Assembly (NCBI GenBank): GCA_031280615.1
Contig: JAITGO010000015.1
Location: 1 to 59,355, forward strand
Source of the DNA: Desulfobulbus sp.
GTDB taxonomy: Bacteria > Desulfobacterota > Desulfobulbia > Desulfobulbales > Desulfobulbaceae
Direction of reading: 5' to 3'
DNA length: 59,355 nucleotides
Both the position numbers and the translations under genes were made by a program. The notes beneath the pieces are model-generated. The model saw only the letters and a list, made by a program, of their open reading frames with translations, had not been told where the DNA came from and searched no databases. Positions 25,779 to 34,382 of the stretch are shown in pieces (position 1 is the stretch's first letter; each line of letters opens with the position of its first letter).

Positions 25779-26840
25779 TCAGAGGGTATGGAGTTTTTTG
25801 CTCCTGATTATGGCCAATTCCCGCATGTTGCGGGCCTTGTCGGATTCGTCGACAATTTCCCGGCCGATGATTTCTTCCAGAATATCCTCCATGCTGATTA
25901 CCCCGGTGACGCTGCCGTACTCGTCGACCACCACGAACAGGTGCTGGTATCGTTCGAAAAAATCGACGAAAATGCGGTCCAAGGGCGCGGTTTCCGGCAC
26001 GAAATGGACTGGCCGCATGATTTGCGAGAGCTTGAGGGAATCCTGGCCGACCGCCGCCGCCATGAGCACGTCCTGGCTGAGCACGATCCCCACCACGTTG
26101 TCGGCTTCGCCGTCGTAAACCGGCACCCGGCTGTGCATCCGCCATTTGCCCTCCATGCGGGCGGCTTCCTTGATCGTCAGCGATTGGGAGGTGGAAAAAG
26201 TGACGGTGCGCGGGGTCATGACCTGGCGGACGTTTTTTGCGCCCAACTGGAGGATGTTGGCGATCACCTTTTCCTGGTCGGCCTCGATGCCGCCGGATTT
26301 CCGGCTCAAACTGGCGATGGTCTTGAGCTCTTCCGCAGAGAGCTGCTGGGGTGCGTGGCTGTTGGGCACCAGGCGGGTCATTTGCTGCGCCAGCCAGATC
26401 AACGGCAGCAACATCATGATCATGAAACGGAGCGGGCCGACGATGTGGGGCCCCATCTGTCGGGCAAAGGTGACACCGACGGTCTTGGGCACCACCTCGG
26501 TGAACAGCAGGATGGCCAGGGTGAAAATCAGGGAGAACCAGATGAGGCCGTCCTGGCCGAACAAGGCGACCGCCGCCGCACCGGCCACCGAGGCGCCGAT
26601 GGTGTGCGCCACGGTGTTGAGGGTGAGGATGGCGGTGATCGGCTGCTCGATGCTGTCCTTGAGCTTTTTCATGTTTTCGGCCTGGCGGGGGTGGGTTTCG
26701 GTCATCAATTCGACCTGCGCCGCCGACAGGGACAGGAGAATGGCCTCGAACAGCGAGCAGGTGGCGGAAACCAACAGGGCGGTACTCACGGAAAGAATGA
26801 AAACGAGCAGCACGAATAACCTCCCGGAACCAGGATGCAA
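25779..26840 (-). CDS. CNNM-domain / CBS-pair membrane protein (CorC/HlyC-like)
   Basis: A 353-residue inner-membrane protein: CNNM/DUF21 transmembrane domain (about 1-185, with ATCSLFEAILLSLSAAQVEL and FSLIFTLAILLFTEVVPKTVG), then a CBS-domain pair (about 205-330; VMTPRTVTF, RVPVYDGEADNVVGI, VDEYGSVTGVISMEDILEEI). Such proteins are linked to Mg2+/Co2+ export. The C-terminal CorC/HlyC accessory domain of longer relatives is absent. It is divergent from pepA, with 135 bases between. corA, another Mg-related gene, is 2 kb away. Confidence 0.88.
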   Translation of the reverse strand: MHPGSGRLFVLLVFILSVSTALLVSATCSLFEAILLSLSAAQVELMTETHPRQAENMKKLKDSIEQPITAILTLNTVAHTIGASVAGAAAVALFGQDGLIWFSLIFTLAILLFTEVVPKTVGVTFARQMGPHIVGPLRFMIMMLLPLIWLAQQMTRLVPNSHAPQQLSAEELKTIASLSRKSGGIEADQEKVIANILQLGAKNVRQVMTPRTVTFSTSQSLTIKEAARMEGKWRMHSRVPVYDGEADNVVGIVLSQDVLMAAAVGQDSLKLSQIMRPVHFVPETAPLDRIFVDFFERYQHLFVVVDEYGSVTGVISMEDILEEIIGREIVDESDKARNMRELAIIRSKKLHTL

Positions 26841-26975
26841 TTGTGGATAAATCCGGCAACCGGCGGTTTTGCCGATTGAGGTTGGATCAAGTTTAGTGTA
26901 TGAAAAACTTACATTAAATCAGTTGCCGCCGCTTTTCAAAGCATTCCGCCATCCGCCCGAGGAGGAACCCTTTCT

Positions 26976-28535
26976 GTGCCCGATCAGACCGTGACCATTG
27001 AGTTTTTCGACCAGGAACCGTCCACTTTTGCCGGCGATCTGCTGGTTTTTCTGGTGGAGGAGGGCATCCCGCAAGCCGCCGAGTCCGGCATGGGGATCAA
27101 CCGGTTGTTGGCCAAGGTGCAGGAAACCGGCGATTTCAAGGGGGAAAAGGATCAGGCCTTTGTGCTGTACCCCGGTTTGGCCGGAGTGGATGCATCCCAG
27201 GGCGTGTCGGCGAAACGGGTGCTGTTCGTCGGTTTGGGCAAGCCGGACGAGGCGATCAACAACCGGAGGGAACGGCTTCGCCTGGCCGGCGGCACCATCG
27301 CTAAACAGGCCGGCGCGGTGAAGGCCAAGGAGGTGCTGCTCGTCCTGCCCAAGGAATATTTGCTCGATGCGGTCGAGATCGGCCAGTGCCTGAGCGAGGG
27401 ATTTTTACTCGGCAACTATCGTTTCGATCTGTACAAACAGCCGAAAGAGGACGACCCGCCGGTCCGGGTGGAACGTTTTCTGCTCCACGACGGCGGTTTG
27501 GCCGCCAGCGCGGTCCGCAAGGGCCTCGAACTCGGGCGGATTCTGGCCGAGGCCACCTGCGCCGCTCGCGACATGGCCAACCAGCCCGGCAACGGCTGGA
27601 CTCCGGCCGACTTTGCCGAATACGCCAAAAAACTGGGCAAGAAAAGCCGCTTGAAATGCACGATCCTGGACAAGGGCGACCTGCAGAAGCTGCGCATGGG
27701 CGGCATTCTCGGCGTTAACCAAGGCTCGGCCCAGCCGCCGTTTCTGGTGATCCTCGAATACAAGACCAACAAAAAGAACCCGACGATCCTCCTGGTGGGC
27801 AAGGGCCTGACCTTCGATTCCGGCGGCATCAGTGCTAAACCGCCGGCCGGCATGGAAGACATGAAATACGACATGTGCGGCGGCGCGGCGGTGCTTGCCG
27901 CCATGCAGGCCATTGTCGAGATCGGGGTGCCGGAAGTGAACGTGGTGGCCCTGGTACCCGCCACCGAAAACCTGTCCGGGGCGGCGGCGCTCAAGCCCGG
28001 CGACATCATCCGCCACTACGGCGGCAAGAGTTCGGAAATCATCAATACCGACGCCGAGGGCCGACTGATCCTTGCCGATGCCCTGGCCTACGGCATCGAA
28101 ACCTACAAGCCGCAGGCGGTGATCGACGTGGCCACCCTGACCGGCGCGGTGATCATCGGCCTGGGCCATCACTACACCGGGCTGCTCGGCAACAACGACC
28201 AGTGGGCCGAACAGTTGACCGAAGCCGGCGCCCGGGTCGGCGAACCTCTGTGGCGGCTGCCGCTGGGGCCCGAGTACCGCAAACAGATCGATTCGCGGAT
28301 CGCCGACATCAAAAACGCCGGCAGCGACCGCAGCGGCGGCACCATCACGGCTGCCTGCTATCTCCATGAATTCGTCGGCGAGACCCCTTGGGTGCATCTC
28401 GACATTGCCGGCACCGCCTGGGATTTCACCGAAAAATCGTATATTCCCAAGGGGCCCTCGGGCATCGGGGTGCGCACCTTGGTCGATTGTCTGCGCCAAT
28501 GGCGGCCAATCCAGTCCGCTGACAAGAACCACTAG
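26976..28535 (+). CDS. pepA: Leucyl aminopeptidase (cytosol aminopeptidase, M17)
   Basis: Two-metal hexameric aminopeptidase of 519 residues. The C-terminal catalytic domain holds the metal-site blocks VGKGLTFDSGGISAKP, MKYDMCGGAAVL and the family signature NTDAEGRLILADAL. The N-terminal macro-like domain covers about residues 1-170. It starts at GTG with GAGGAGG nine bases upstream. E. coli PepA also binds DNA; nothing here shows that. It is followed by fbp after 51 bases. Confidence 0.95.
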   Translation: MPDQTVTIEFFDQEPSTFAGDLLVFLVEEGIPQAAESGMGINRLLAKVQETGDFKGEKDQAFVLYPGLAGVDASQGVSAKRVLFVGLGKPDEAINNRRERLRLAGGTIAKQAGAVKAKEVLLVLPKEYLLDAVEIGQCLSEGFLLGNYRFDLYKQPKEDDPPVRVERFLLHDGGLAASAVRKGLELGRILAEATCAARDMANQPGNGWTPADFAEYAKKLGKKSRLKCTILDKGDLQKLRMGGILGVNQGSAQPPFLVILEYKTNKKNPTILLVGKGLTFDSGGISAKPPAGMEDMKYDMCGGAAVLAAMQAIVEIGVPEVNVVALVPATENLSGAAALKPGDIIRHYGGKSSEIINTDAEGRLILADALAYGIETYKPQAVIDVATLTGAVIIGLGHHYTGLLGNNDQWAEQLTEAGARVGEPLWRLPLGPEYRKQIDSRIADIKNAGSDRSGGTITAACYLHEFVGETPWVHLDIAGTAWDFTEKSYIPKGPSGIGVRTLVDCLRQWRPIQSADKNH

Positions 28536-28586
28536 AAATGCCTCCTGGCCGGCATCGTCCGGGCGGGAACAGCCAAGGAGAACAGC

Positions 28587-29606
28587 ATGCTTGTCAAGAG
28601 AAAGGGAATCACCGTCAGTCGACAGATCATGGACGATCAGCTGTTGCACCCGGGGGCAACCGGCGAGTTGACCGGCTTGCTCAACGATCTGGTGGTGGCC
28701 GGCAAGATCATCAGCGCCGAGGTCAACATGGCCGGCCTGGCCGACATCCTCGGCCAGTCGGGCCGGACCAACATCCAGGGCGAAAACGTGCAGAAGCTCG
28801 ACGTGTTCGCCAACCAGACCATCAAGCGGCGGATGGAACAGTGCGGCCATGTCTGCGTCATGGCCTCGGAAGAGGACGACGACATCATCCCGGTGCTCGA
28901 GGGGTACGAAGGCAACTACACCATCGCCTTCGATCCACTCGACGGCTCCACCAACATCGATGTCAATGTCTCCATCGGCACCATTTTCTCCATCCACCGG
29001 CGCCTCAGTCCGGCACCGGGGCAGGGCAATGTCGGCGACCTGCTGCAAAAGGGGGGCAAGCAGGTGGCGGCCGGCTACATCATCTACGGCTCCTCCACGG
29101 TGATGGTCTATACCACCGGCTCCGGGGTGCACGGCTTTACCCTCGACCCGAGCGTGGGCGAATTTTTCCTCTCCCATCCCGGCATCAAGATTCCGGACGC
29201 CTCGCTCTACTACAGCGTCAATGAGGCCTACGCCAACCATTGGTTCGATTCCACCCGCCGATTCATCGATCACCTGAAAACGACTGATGGCGGTAACGGG
29301 GCCTACAGCCTGCGCTATATCGGATCGCTGGTGGCCGATTTCCACCGCAACCTGATCAAGGGCGGTATCTTCCTCTATCCCCGCGACAAGAAAAGCGGCG
29401 AAAAATCCGAAGGTAAGCTGCGACTCCTGTATGAAGCCGCGCCCCTGGCGATGATCGCCGAGCAGGCCGGAGGACGGGCGATCACCGACGACGGCCGACG
29501 CATTCTCGACATCGAGCCGACCAAATTGCACCAGCGCGTGCCCCTGATCATCGGTTCCAAACGCGACGTCGACCTGGCGGAGAAATTCCTCCGCGGGGAA
29601 ATGTGA
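28587..29606 (+). CDS. fbp: Fructose-1,6-bisphosphatase, class I
   Basis: Gluconeogenic phosphatase of 339 residues. Metal and substrate blocks are clear: ASEEDDD, DPLDGSTNIDVNVSIGTIFS, the ARYIGS-like RYIGSLVADFHRNLIKGGIF, and EQAGGRAI with the LHQRVPLIIGS C-terminus. All are typical of class I FBPase. AGGAG lies a few bases before the ATG. It is in line with pepA, and the region downstream belongs to the leucine attenuator. Confidence 0.96.
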   Translation: MLVKRKGITVSRQIMDDQLLHPGATGELTGLLNDLVVAGKIISAEVNMAGLADILGQSGRTNIQGENVQKLDVFANQTIKRRMEQCGHVCVMASEEDDDIIPVLEGYEGNYTIAFDPLDGSTNIDVNVSIGTIFSIHRRLSPAPGQGNVGDLLQKGGKQVAAGYIIYGSSTVMVYTTGSGVHGFTLDPSVGEFFLSHPGIKIPDASLYYSVNEAYANHWFDSTRRFIDHLKTTDGGNGAYSLRYIGSLVADFHRNLIKGGIFLYPRDKKSGEKSEGKLRLLYEAAPLAMIAEQAGGRAITDDGRRILDIEPTKLHQRVPLIIGSKRDVDLAEKFLRGEM

Positions 29607-29639
29607 TCGCAACGCGGTGTGCGTGCCCCCTTTTCCCCC

Positions 29640-29667
29640 TTGACAAATGCGGTTGGGGCTTTAGTAT
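29640..29667 (+). promoter_or_regulatory. Promoter of the leucine operon
   Basis: -35 TTGACA (29640-29645), a 16-base spacer and -10 TAGTAT (29662-29667), about 29 bases before the leader peptide ATG. Confidence 0.7.
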
Positions 29668-29695
29668 GAAAAAATATTCAACAACGGGCCGCACC

Positions 29696-29776
29696 ATGAC
29701 ACGCACTCTCGCTCTCCTTCTTCTCCTTAGCCGACTGCACGGATCGACCGTGGCAGGGGAGGAAGGTGTGTCCTGA
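29696..29776 (+). CDS. leuL: leu operon leader peptide
   Basis: A 26-codon frame reading MTRTLALLLLLSRLHGSTVA and then GEEGVS. Six of codons 5-11 are leucine (29708-29728), with one more at 29735. Ribosome stalling here when leucyl-tRNA is short would release the antiterminator. The peptide itself is presumed to have no other function. It sits between a promoter and an attenuator directly upstream of leuA, as in classical attenuation systems. Confidence 0.9.
   Translation: MTRTLALLLLLSRLHGSTVAGEEGVS
29735..29756 (+). promoter_or_regulatory. Protector hairpin of the leu attenuator
   Basis: CTG+CACGG (29735-29742) pairs with CCGTG+CAG (29748-29752, 29754-29756) with one bulged G. It sequesters ACCGTGGC (29747-29754), which otherwise pairs exactly with GCCACGGT (29805-29812) as antiterminator. 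Confidence 0.65.
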
Positions 29777-29803
29777 CAGGCCGCTGACAATCTGAACCCA
29801 CAA

Positions 29804-29835
29804 AGCCACGGTTACCTAACCGTGGCTTTTTTTTT
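29804..29835 (+). terminator. leu attenuator terminator
   Basis: AGCCACGGTTA (29804-29814) pairs with TAACCGTGGCT (29817-29827), followed by a T-run to 29835. It ends 21 bases before leuA. The 5' arm is the same segment used by the antiterminator. Confidence 0.92.
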
Positions 29836-29855
29836 GACCGAGACAAGGAGAGATC

Positions 29856-31553
29856 ATGGATCAGGAGAAATTGAAGAAATACCGTCCTTATACGCCGGTT
29901 CGGCTGACAGAGCGCACCTGGCCCGACCAGGTCATCGCCAAGGCGCCGATTTGGTGCAGCGTCGATCTGCGCGACGGCAACCAGGCGCTCATCCAGCCGA
30001 TGAATCTGGAGGAGAAGCTGGAGATGTTTCAACTCCTGACCCAGATAGGCTTCAAGGAAATCGAAGTCGGATTCCCCTCGGCCTCGCAGGTCGAATACGA
30101 TTTCCTGCGGCTGCTGATCGACGGCAAACATATCGTCGGCGACGTAGTGCCCCAGGTCCTGACCCAGGCCCGCGACCATCTGATCAAGAAGACCTTTGCC
30201 GCGCTGCAGGGGGCCTCCAAGGCGATTGTCCACCTCTACAATTCCACCTCGACCCTGCAGCGGGACGTGGTGTTCCAGAAGGGGCGCCGGGAAATCGTCG
30301 AGCTGGGCGTGGCCGGGGCACGGTTGATCCGCGAGCAGGCGGAGCAGACCGACACCAAAATCCGCTATGAGTATTCGCCGGAGAGCTTCACCGGCACCGA
30401 GCTCGATTTCGCCCTGGAGATCTGCCAGGCGATCATGGATGTTTGGGAACCGACCCCGGACAATCCGGTGATCATCAACCTGCCCGCCACGGTGGAGATG
30501 TCGACCCCGAACATCTATGCCGACCAGATCGAATGGTTCTGCCGGCACTTGAAAAACCGTGACTGCGCGCTGATCAGCCTCCATGCCCACAACGACCGGG
30601 GTGAAGCGGTGGCCGCCACCGAATTGGCCCTGATGGCCGGGGCCGACCGGGTGGAGGGAACCTTGTTCGGCAACGGTGAGCGCACCGGCAACGTGGACAT
30701 CGTTACCCTGGCACTGAACTTGTTCACCCAGGGCGTCGATCCTAATCTCGATTTTTCACGGATCAACAGGGTGATCAATATCTACGAGCGCTGCACCAAA
30801 CTGCAGGTGCACCCACGACACCCCTATGCTGGCGAGCTGGTGTACACCGCTTTTTCAGGGTCGCACCAGGATGCGATCAACAAGGGCATGACCGCCCTCG
30901 AACTGACCCAGAGCGGTCTATGGGAGGTGCCCTACCTGCCGATCGATCCGCAGGACGTCGGCCGCACCTACGAATCGATCATCCGGATCAACAGCCAGTC
31001 GGGCAAGGGTGGGGTGGCCTACATCATGGACCACGAGTTCGGCTTCAAGCTGCCCAAGGAAATGCATCCGGGGTTCGGCCGGGTCATCCAAGAGGTCACG
31101 GACGCCCATGGCGACGAGTTGTCCGCCGAAATGGTCTTCCACACCTTCGAAAAGGAGTATCTGCTCAACACCAATGGCTATGCCTTGAAATCGTTCAATG
31201 TGCTCAAGCGCCACTTCGAGCGGAACGAGGAAAGCTCGATTGCGGAGATTGAAGCGGTGATGGTGACCAAGGATGGGGAAAAAACGATTCGCGCCACGGG
31301 CAACGGTCCCCTGGATGCCTTTTGCACCGCCCTGCGCGACGGGCTGGGGCTGCGGTTCGTCCTCCACTCGTACCATGAACACGCCTTGACCCGCGGCAGT
31401 TCTTCCAAAGCGGTGAGCTACATCGAAATCCTCGACCAGGACGATGAAAGCTGGTGGGGGGCCGGGGTGGATACCGACATCATCGTCGCCTCGATCAAGT
31501 CGCTGCTCAGCGCCCTGAACCGTTCGGCAACTAAAGTGAAAAGGGGGAAATGA
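29856..31553 (+). CDS. leuA: 2-isopropylmalate synthase
   Basis: First committed step of leucine synthesis: condenses acetyl-CoA with 2-ketoisovalerate. The 565-residue protein is of the long type (LeuA type 2). The TIM-barrel has [15 protein letters not shown], the metal His motif [13 protein letters not shown] and [19 protein letters not shown]. The C-terminal regulatory domain (about 430-560) probably binds leucine for feedback inhibition. AAGGAGA lies upstream of the ATG. Expression is controlled by the attenuator at 29696-29835. leuBCD are not in the window; a CreA-like gene follows at once. Confidence 0.96.
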   Translation: MDQEKLKKYRPYTPVRLTERTWPDQVIAKAPIWCSVDLRDGNQALIQPMNLEEKLEMFQLLTQIGFKEIEVGFPSASQVEYDFLRLLIDGKHIVGDVVPQVLTQARDHLIKKTFAALQGASKAIVHLYNSTSTLQRDVVFQKGRREIVELGVAGARLIREQAEQTDTKIRYEYSPESFTGTELDFALEICQAIMDVWEPTPDNPVIINLPATVEMSTPNIYADQIEWFCRHLKNRDCALISLHAHNDRGEAVAATELALMAGADRVEGTLFGNGERTGNVDIVTLALNLFTQGVDPNLDFSRINRVINIYERCTKLQVHPRHPYAGELVYTAFSGSHQDAINKGMTALELTQSGLWEVPYLPIDPQDVGRTYESIIRINSQSGKGGVAYIMDHEFGFKLPKEMHPGFGRVIQEVTDAHGDELSAEMVFHTFEKEYLLNTNGYALKSFNVLKRHFERNEESSIAEIEAVMVTKDGEKTIRATGNGPLDAFCTALRDGLGLRFVLHSYHEHALTRGSSSKAVSYIEILDQDDESWWGAGVDTDIIVASIKSLLSALNRSATKVKRGK

Positions 31554-31554
31554 C

Positions 31555-32061
31555 ATGGGAAAAAAACGGATGATCGCCCTGGGCTGTGGCCTGCTGTTGG
31601 CCGTGGCCGCCGTCGCCGCCGCCGAGGAGATCGGCGAGGTCAGCACCACCTTCAAATTGGTCGGTGCCAACGACAAGATCGTGGTCGAGGCCTTTGACGA
31701 TCCGGATATCGCCGGCGCCACCTGCTATGTCAGCCGGGCCAAGACCGGCGGCATCAAGGGTTCGATCGGGGTGGCCGAGGATACTTCGGACGCCTCGATT
31801 TCTTGCCGCCAGACCGGGCCGATCACCTTGCCGGAACGGGTGGCCTCGGGCAAGGACAACGGCAAGGAGGTGTTCAAGAAATCTGCCTCGCTGATTTTCA
31901 AGAAGATCCAGGTGGTGCGCTTCTACGACGAGAAGCGCTCCACTCTGGTCTATCTCACCTATAGCGACCGGATCATCGAGGGTTCGCCGAAAAATTCCAT
32001 TTCCACCATTGCCCTGCCCCAGGCGATCCAAGGTGGGGCAGGGGCAGGTTCGGGCAATTGA
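31555..32061 (+). CDS. CreA family protein
   Basis: A 168-residue protein with an N-terminal signal peptide ([20 protein letters not shown]), so it is probably periplasmic. The body matches the CreA family ([35 protein letters not shown] segment, and [19 protein letters not shown]). Its function is not known. The ATG lies one base after the leuA stop, so translation may be coupled although no metabolic link to leucine is apparent. Confidence 0.85.
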   Translation: MGKKRMIALGCGLLLAVAAVAAAEEIGEVSTTFKLVGANDKIVVEAFDDPDIAGATCYVSRAKTGGIKGSIGVAEDTSDASISCRQTGPITLPERVASGKDNGKEVFKKSASLIFKKIQVVRFYDEKRSTLVYLTYSDRIIEGSPKNSISTIALPQAIQGGAGAGSGN

Positions 32062-32103
32062 ATCCGGCCGCCTTGCGCTCTGGGCGGGACCCTCTGGGCC
32101 CGC

Positions 32104-32619
32104 CTATTTGCTGAAGGCCCCGAACAGGCTGGACATCCCCAGCATGTTGGTCGCCTGGGCGCAGGCGTCGAGGATGTCGCTGTCCTTCCAACCGAGGGCG
32201 CGGAGGCGCTGGATATCGTCTTCACCGATCCGCTCCTTGCGCAGCACCTTGGACACCGTTGCCAGCAGGGCATTTTCTGCCTCGCTGAACGCATCGACCT
32301 GCCGGCCGGCGGCCAGGTCGGCCAGATCCTCCGCCGACAGTCCGGTCTTACTCAACCAGGTCTGGTTGAGATTGACGCAATGATCGAAACAGACCTGGTG
32401 GGCGGCAAGGAGGCGGATGGCGGCCAACAGCGGAAAGCTGAGGGACTCATGTCGCATGAAATACGATATCTGGGCGAAAAAGACATCGAACAGTCCCGGA
32501 CTGGTGCTCATGAGCTGCAGGGGTGCCGGTACCGGGATGTTTTTTTGCAGGAAGACATTGTAGGTCTCCGCTACAGTTCCTGTCGCCTTTTCCGGGGTTT
32601 GATAATCGAGCACGAACAT
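32104..32619 (-). CDS. AhpD-like / carboxymuconolactone decarboxylase family protein
   Basis: A 171-residue all-helical protein of the CMD/AhpD superfamily. The redox motif region reads AHQVCFDHCVNLNQ, with two cysteines three residues apart plus a histidine, like the AhpD active site. It is likely a small thiol peroxidase or oxidative-stress reductant. It carries the TAGAC-N5-GTCTA operator 18 bases upstream, the same motif found before the TetR gene, so it is probably that regulator's target. The gene has normal cysteines and no in-frame TGA, although some relatives are selenoproteins. Confidence 0.82.
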   Translation of the reverse strand: MFVLDYQTPEKATGTVAETYNVFLQKNIPVPAPLQLMSTSPGLFDVFFAQISYFMRHESLSFPLLAAIRLLAAHQVCFDHCVNLNQTWLSKTGLSAEDLADLAAGRQVDAFSEAENALLATVSKVLRKERIGEDDIQRLRALGWKDSDILDACAQATNMLGMSSLFGAFSK

Positions 32620-32636
32620 ACGTTTTCTCCTTGTAG

Positions 32637-32651
32637 TAGACTGGTCGTCTA
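32637..32651. promoter_or_regulatory. TetR operator, site 1
   Basis: TAGACTGGTCGTCTA: perfect 5-bp arms around TGGTC. It lies just upstream of the AhpD-like gene (32619, minus) and shares 14 of 15 core positions with site 2 (33290-33304) apart from one centre and one outer base. Confidence 0.75.
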
Positions 32652-32699
32652 GTTTTATGGGGTGCGCGGCCGTACAGGCACGCGCGGGTTAAGCTGCTG

Positions 32700-33278
32700 T
32701 CAGGTCAATAGAACCTCGAAGGTCATGCGCTGAAAGGTGTCCAGGGGTTCCGGACCGGCGGCGGCCTTCATACGGATGAGAGCACCCTGCCAGGCGGAAA
32801 GGATGTAACGCGCCGTGGCCTCCGGCTCGAGGCGGTCCGGCAGTTCGTTGCGTTCCCTGGCTTCTTGGAGCAATCGGGCCACGAAGCGGATCAGGCCATC
32901 TAGGGAACGGTTGAGTTGTTCGCGGAAGGCGAGGTTAACGTCTCCCAGTTCCTGGACGAGATTGCCGATGGGACACCCCTTGATGAATCCTTCCCGCTCG
33001 AATTGGTCGCGGAACCAGAGGAAGAAATTAGCCAGCCGCACCAACGGCGGCTTGGAATCGTCCTTGAGAATCGGGCTCAAGTACTCGGCGAGCCGAGCCT
33101 GGTAATAATCCACCAGGGCGAGGCCAAAGGCCTCCTTGCTCTTGAAATAGAAATAAAAAGACCCTTTGGGCACGCCGGCCGCCTGCAGGATTTCCTGCAG
33201 CCCGGTGGCGTTGAAGCCTTTGTGGTGGATGATCTGCCCGCCACAAGCCAGGATATGCTCACGGGTGTCGACTGTCAT
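32700..33278 (-). CDS. TetR family transcriptional regulator
   Basis: A 192-residue repressor with the N-terminal TetR helix-turn-helix: REHILACGGQIIHHKGFNAT and IQEILQAAGVPKGSFYFYFKSKEA-type segment (LQEILQAAGVPKGSFYFYF). The C-terminal half is helical with CPIGNLVQELGD, resembling the AcrR/NemR-like group that senses electrophiles or toxic compounds. The start at 33278 is chosen because the frame upstream has no similarity. An operator motif sits 12 bases upstream and a matching one before the AhpD-like gene, so it is probably autoregulatory and controls that gene. Confidence 0.88.
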   Translation of the reverse strand: MTVDTREHILACGGQIIHHKGFNATGLQEILQAAGVPKGSFYFYFKSKEAFGLALVDYYQARLAEYLSPILKDDSKPPLVRLANFFLWFRDQFEREGFIKGCPIGNLVQELGDVNLAFREQLNRSLDGLIRFVARLLQEARERNELPDRLEPEATARYILSAWQGALIRMKAAAGPEPLDTFQRMTFEVLLT

Positions 33279-33289
33279 GGCGGCAATAG

Positions 33290-33304
33290 TAGACCGGTCG
33301 TCTG
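33290..33304. promoter_or_regulatory. TetR operator, site 2
   Basis: TAGACCGGTCGTCTG, close copy of site 1 at 32637-32651, 12 bases upstream of the tetR-type gene start. It would allow autoregulation. Confidence 0.7.
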
Positions 33305-33482
33305 GGGCCGTCAAGAAAAAAATAAGCCCGATATCGGCTGGCGCCATTGAACGTGCTGGGACGTATCGGGTGAAGCGGGGCGCAGGCAAGAGCGAAACCG
33401 GACGGCCGTAAGCAGTGCTTGTTTCGTCCGCGCAAGAATGGTAATGCTTTGAAACTGATCCCTTTTTGCGCGAGGATTCGCC

Positions 33483-34382
33483 ATGGACCAATTTTCCGGC
33501 ACCTTGCTCGGCCGGGCCAAAACCTTGCTGTTGGCCACCGATGGCTCCCGCTTCAGCGAAGGGGCCGTGCAGGAAGCCATTTTTTTCGGACAAGCCTGCC
33601 GGGCCAAGGTGATTGTTCTGCATGTGGTGCCGACCCGGACCGAGTCGATCGGTGCCGCCAATTTTGCCGTCCGGCAGAAGCGGAACGATCTGGCACCGCA
33701 TTTTGACCGTATCCGGGTTATGGCCGACGACAGCGGAGTGGAGATCGAAATCGTGGTGCTCGGCTCCAGCAATCCGGAAAAGACCCTGGTCGAACAGGCT
33801 CGGCTGCGGCAGGCCGACGTTATCCTCATGGGCCGCCGCGGCAAGGCCAACCGCTGGTCGCGGCTGGTGGGCAAAACCACGACTAGGGCAATCGCCCAGG
33901 GATTTCCCCGCATCCTGGTGGTACCGAAGGATTGCACGCTCACCGGCCAGCATATCCTGGTGGCCGTGAACGACTCGCCCAACAGCCGGCAGGCGGCGCT
34001 TGAAGCCTTGAGCCTGGGCAGCGCCTGTCCCTCGCTCCGGCAAATAACGGTCATGGCCGTTGCCCGGCGCAAGGAGGACCTCACCGGGGCCAAACGTCTG
34101 GCGGATGCGGTTTGCGCCCAGGCGCTCCAAGTGAATCTGGCCCTTGCCTGCGAGCCGCTGGTCGCGGAAGGCGATCCGGCGAATGCGGTGGTGACGGCGG
34201 CGCGGGAGCGGGCGGTGGACATGATCCTTCTCGGCGGCCCCGGCCGGGGCGGGCTGGCCAAAATGCTCACCGGGCATGTGACTGAACATGTCATCGGCCG
34301 GACGCCCTGCGCGGTGCTGGTGGTCACCGCTCAGGACGCTGCCGATACCCCATCATCTCCTTTGCCCGATCCGACCTCATGA
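33483..34382 (+). CDS. Tandem universal stress protein (UspA family)
   Basis: A 299-residue protein with two UspA domains. The first (about 10-150) has LLATDGSRFSEGAVQEAIFF and GRRGKANRWSRLVGKTTTRA; the second (about 155-290) has ILVAVNDSPNSRQAALEAL and LGGPGRGGLAKMLTGHVTEH. The first domain lacks the full GxxGxxxxxGS ATP motif; the second has a closer version. It is predicted cytoplasmic. The stop overlaps the SulP start as ATGA, so the two are translationally coupled and the Usp may regulate the transporter (inference). Confidence 0.87.
   Translation: MDQFSGTLLGRAKTLLLATDGSRFSEGAVQEAIFFGQACRAKVIVLHVVPTRTESIGAANFAVRQKRNDLAPHFDRIRVMADDSGVEIEIVVLGSSNPEKTLVEQARLRQADVILMGRRGKANRWSRLVGKTTTRAIAQGFPRILVVPKDCTLTGQHILVAVNDSPNSRQAALEALSLGSACPSLRQITVMAVARRKEDLTGAKRLADAVCAQALQVNLALACEPLVAEGDPANAVVTAARERAVDMILLGGPGRGGLAKMLTGHVTEHVIGRTPCAVLVVTAQDAADTPSSPLPDPTS

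Noticed and set aside
27405..29612. Long minus-strand frame opposite pepA and fbp
   Set aside because: High-GC shadow frame: pepA and fbp motifs are on the plus strand.
32104..32619. AhpD-like gene as selenoprotein
   Set aside because: Its redox cysteines are encoded by normal codons and there is no in-frame TGA.
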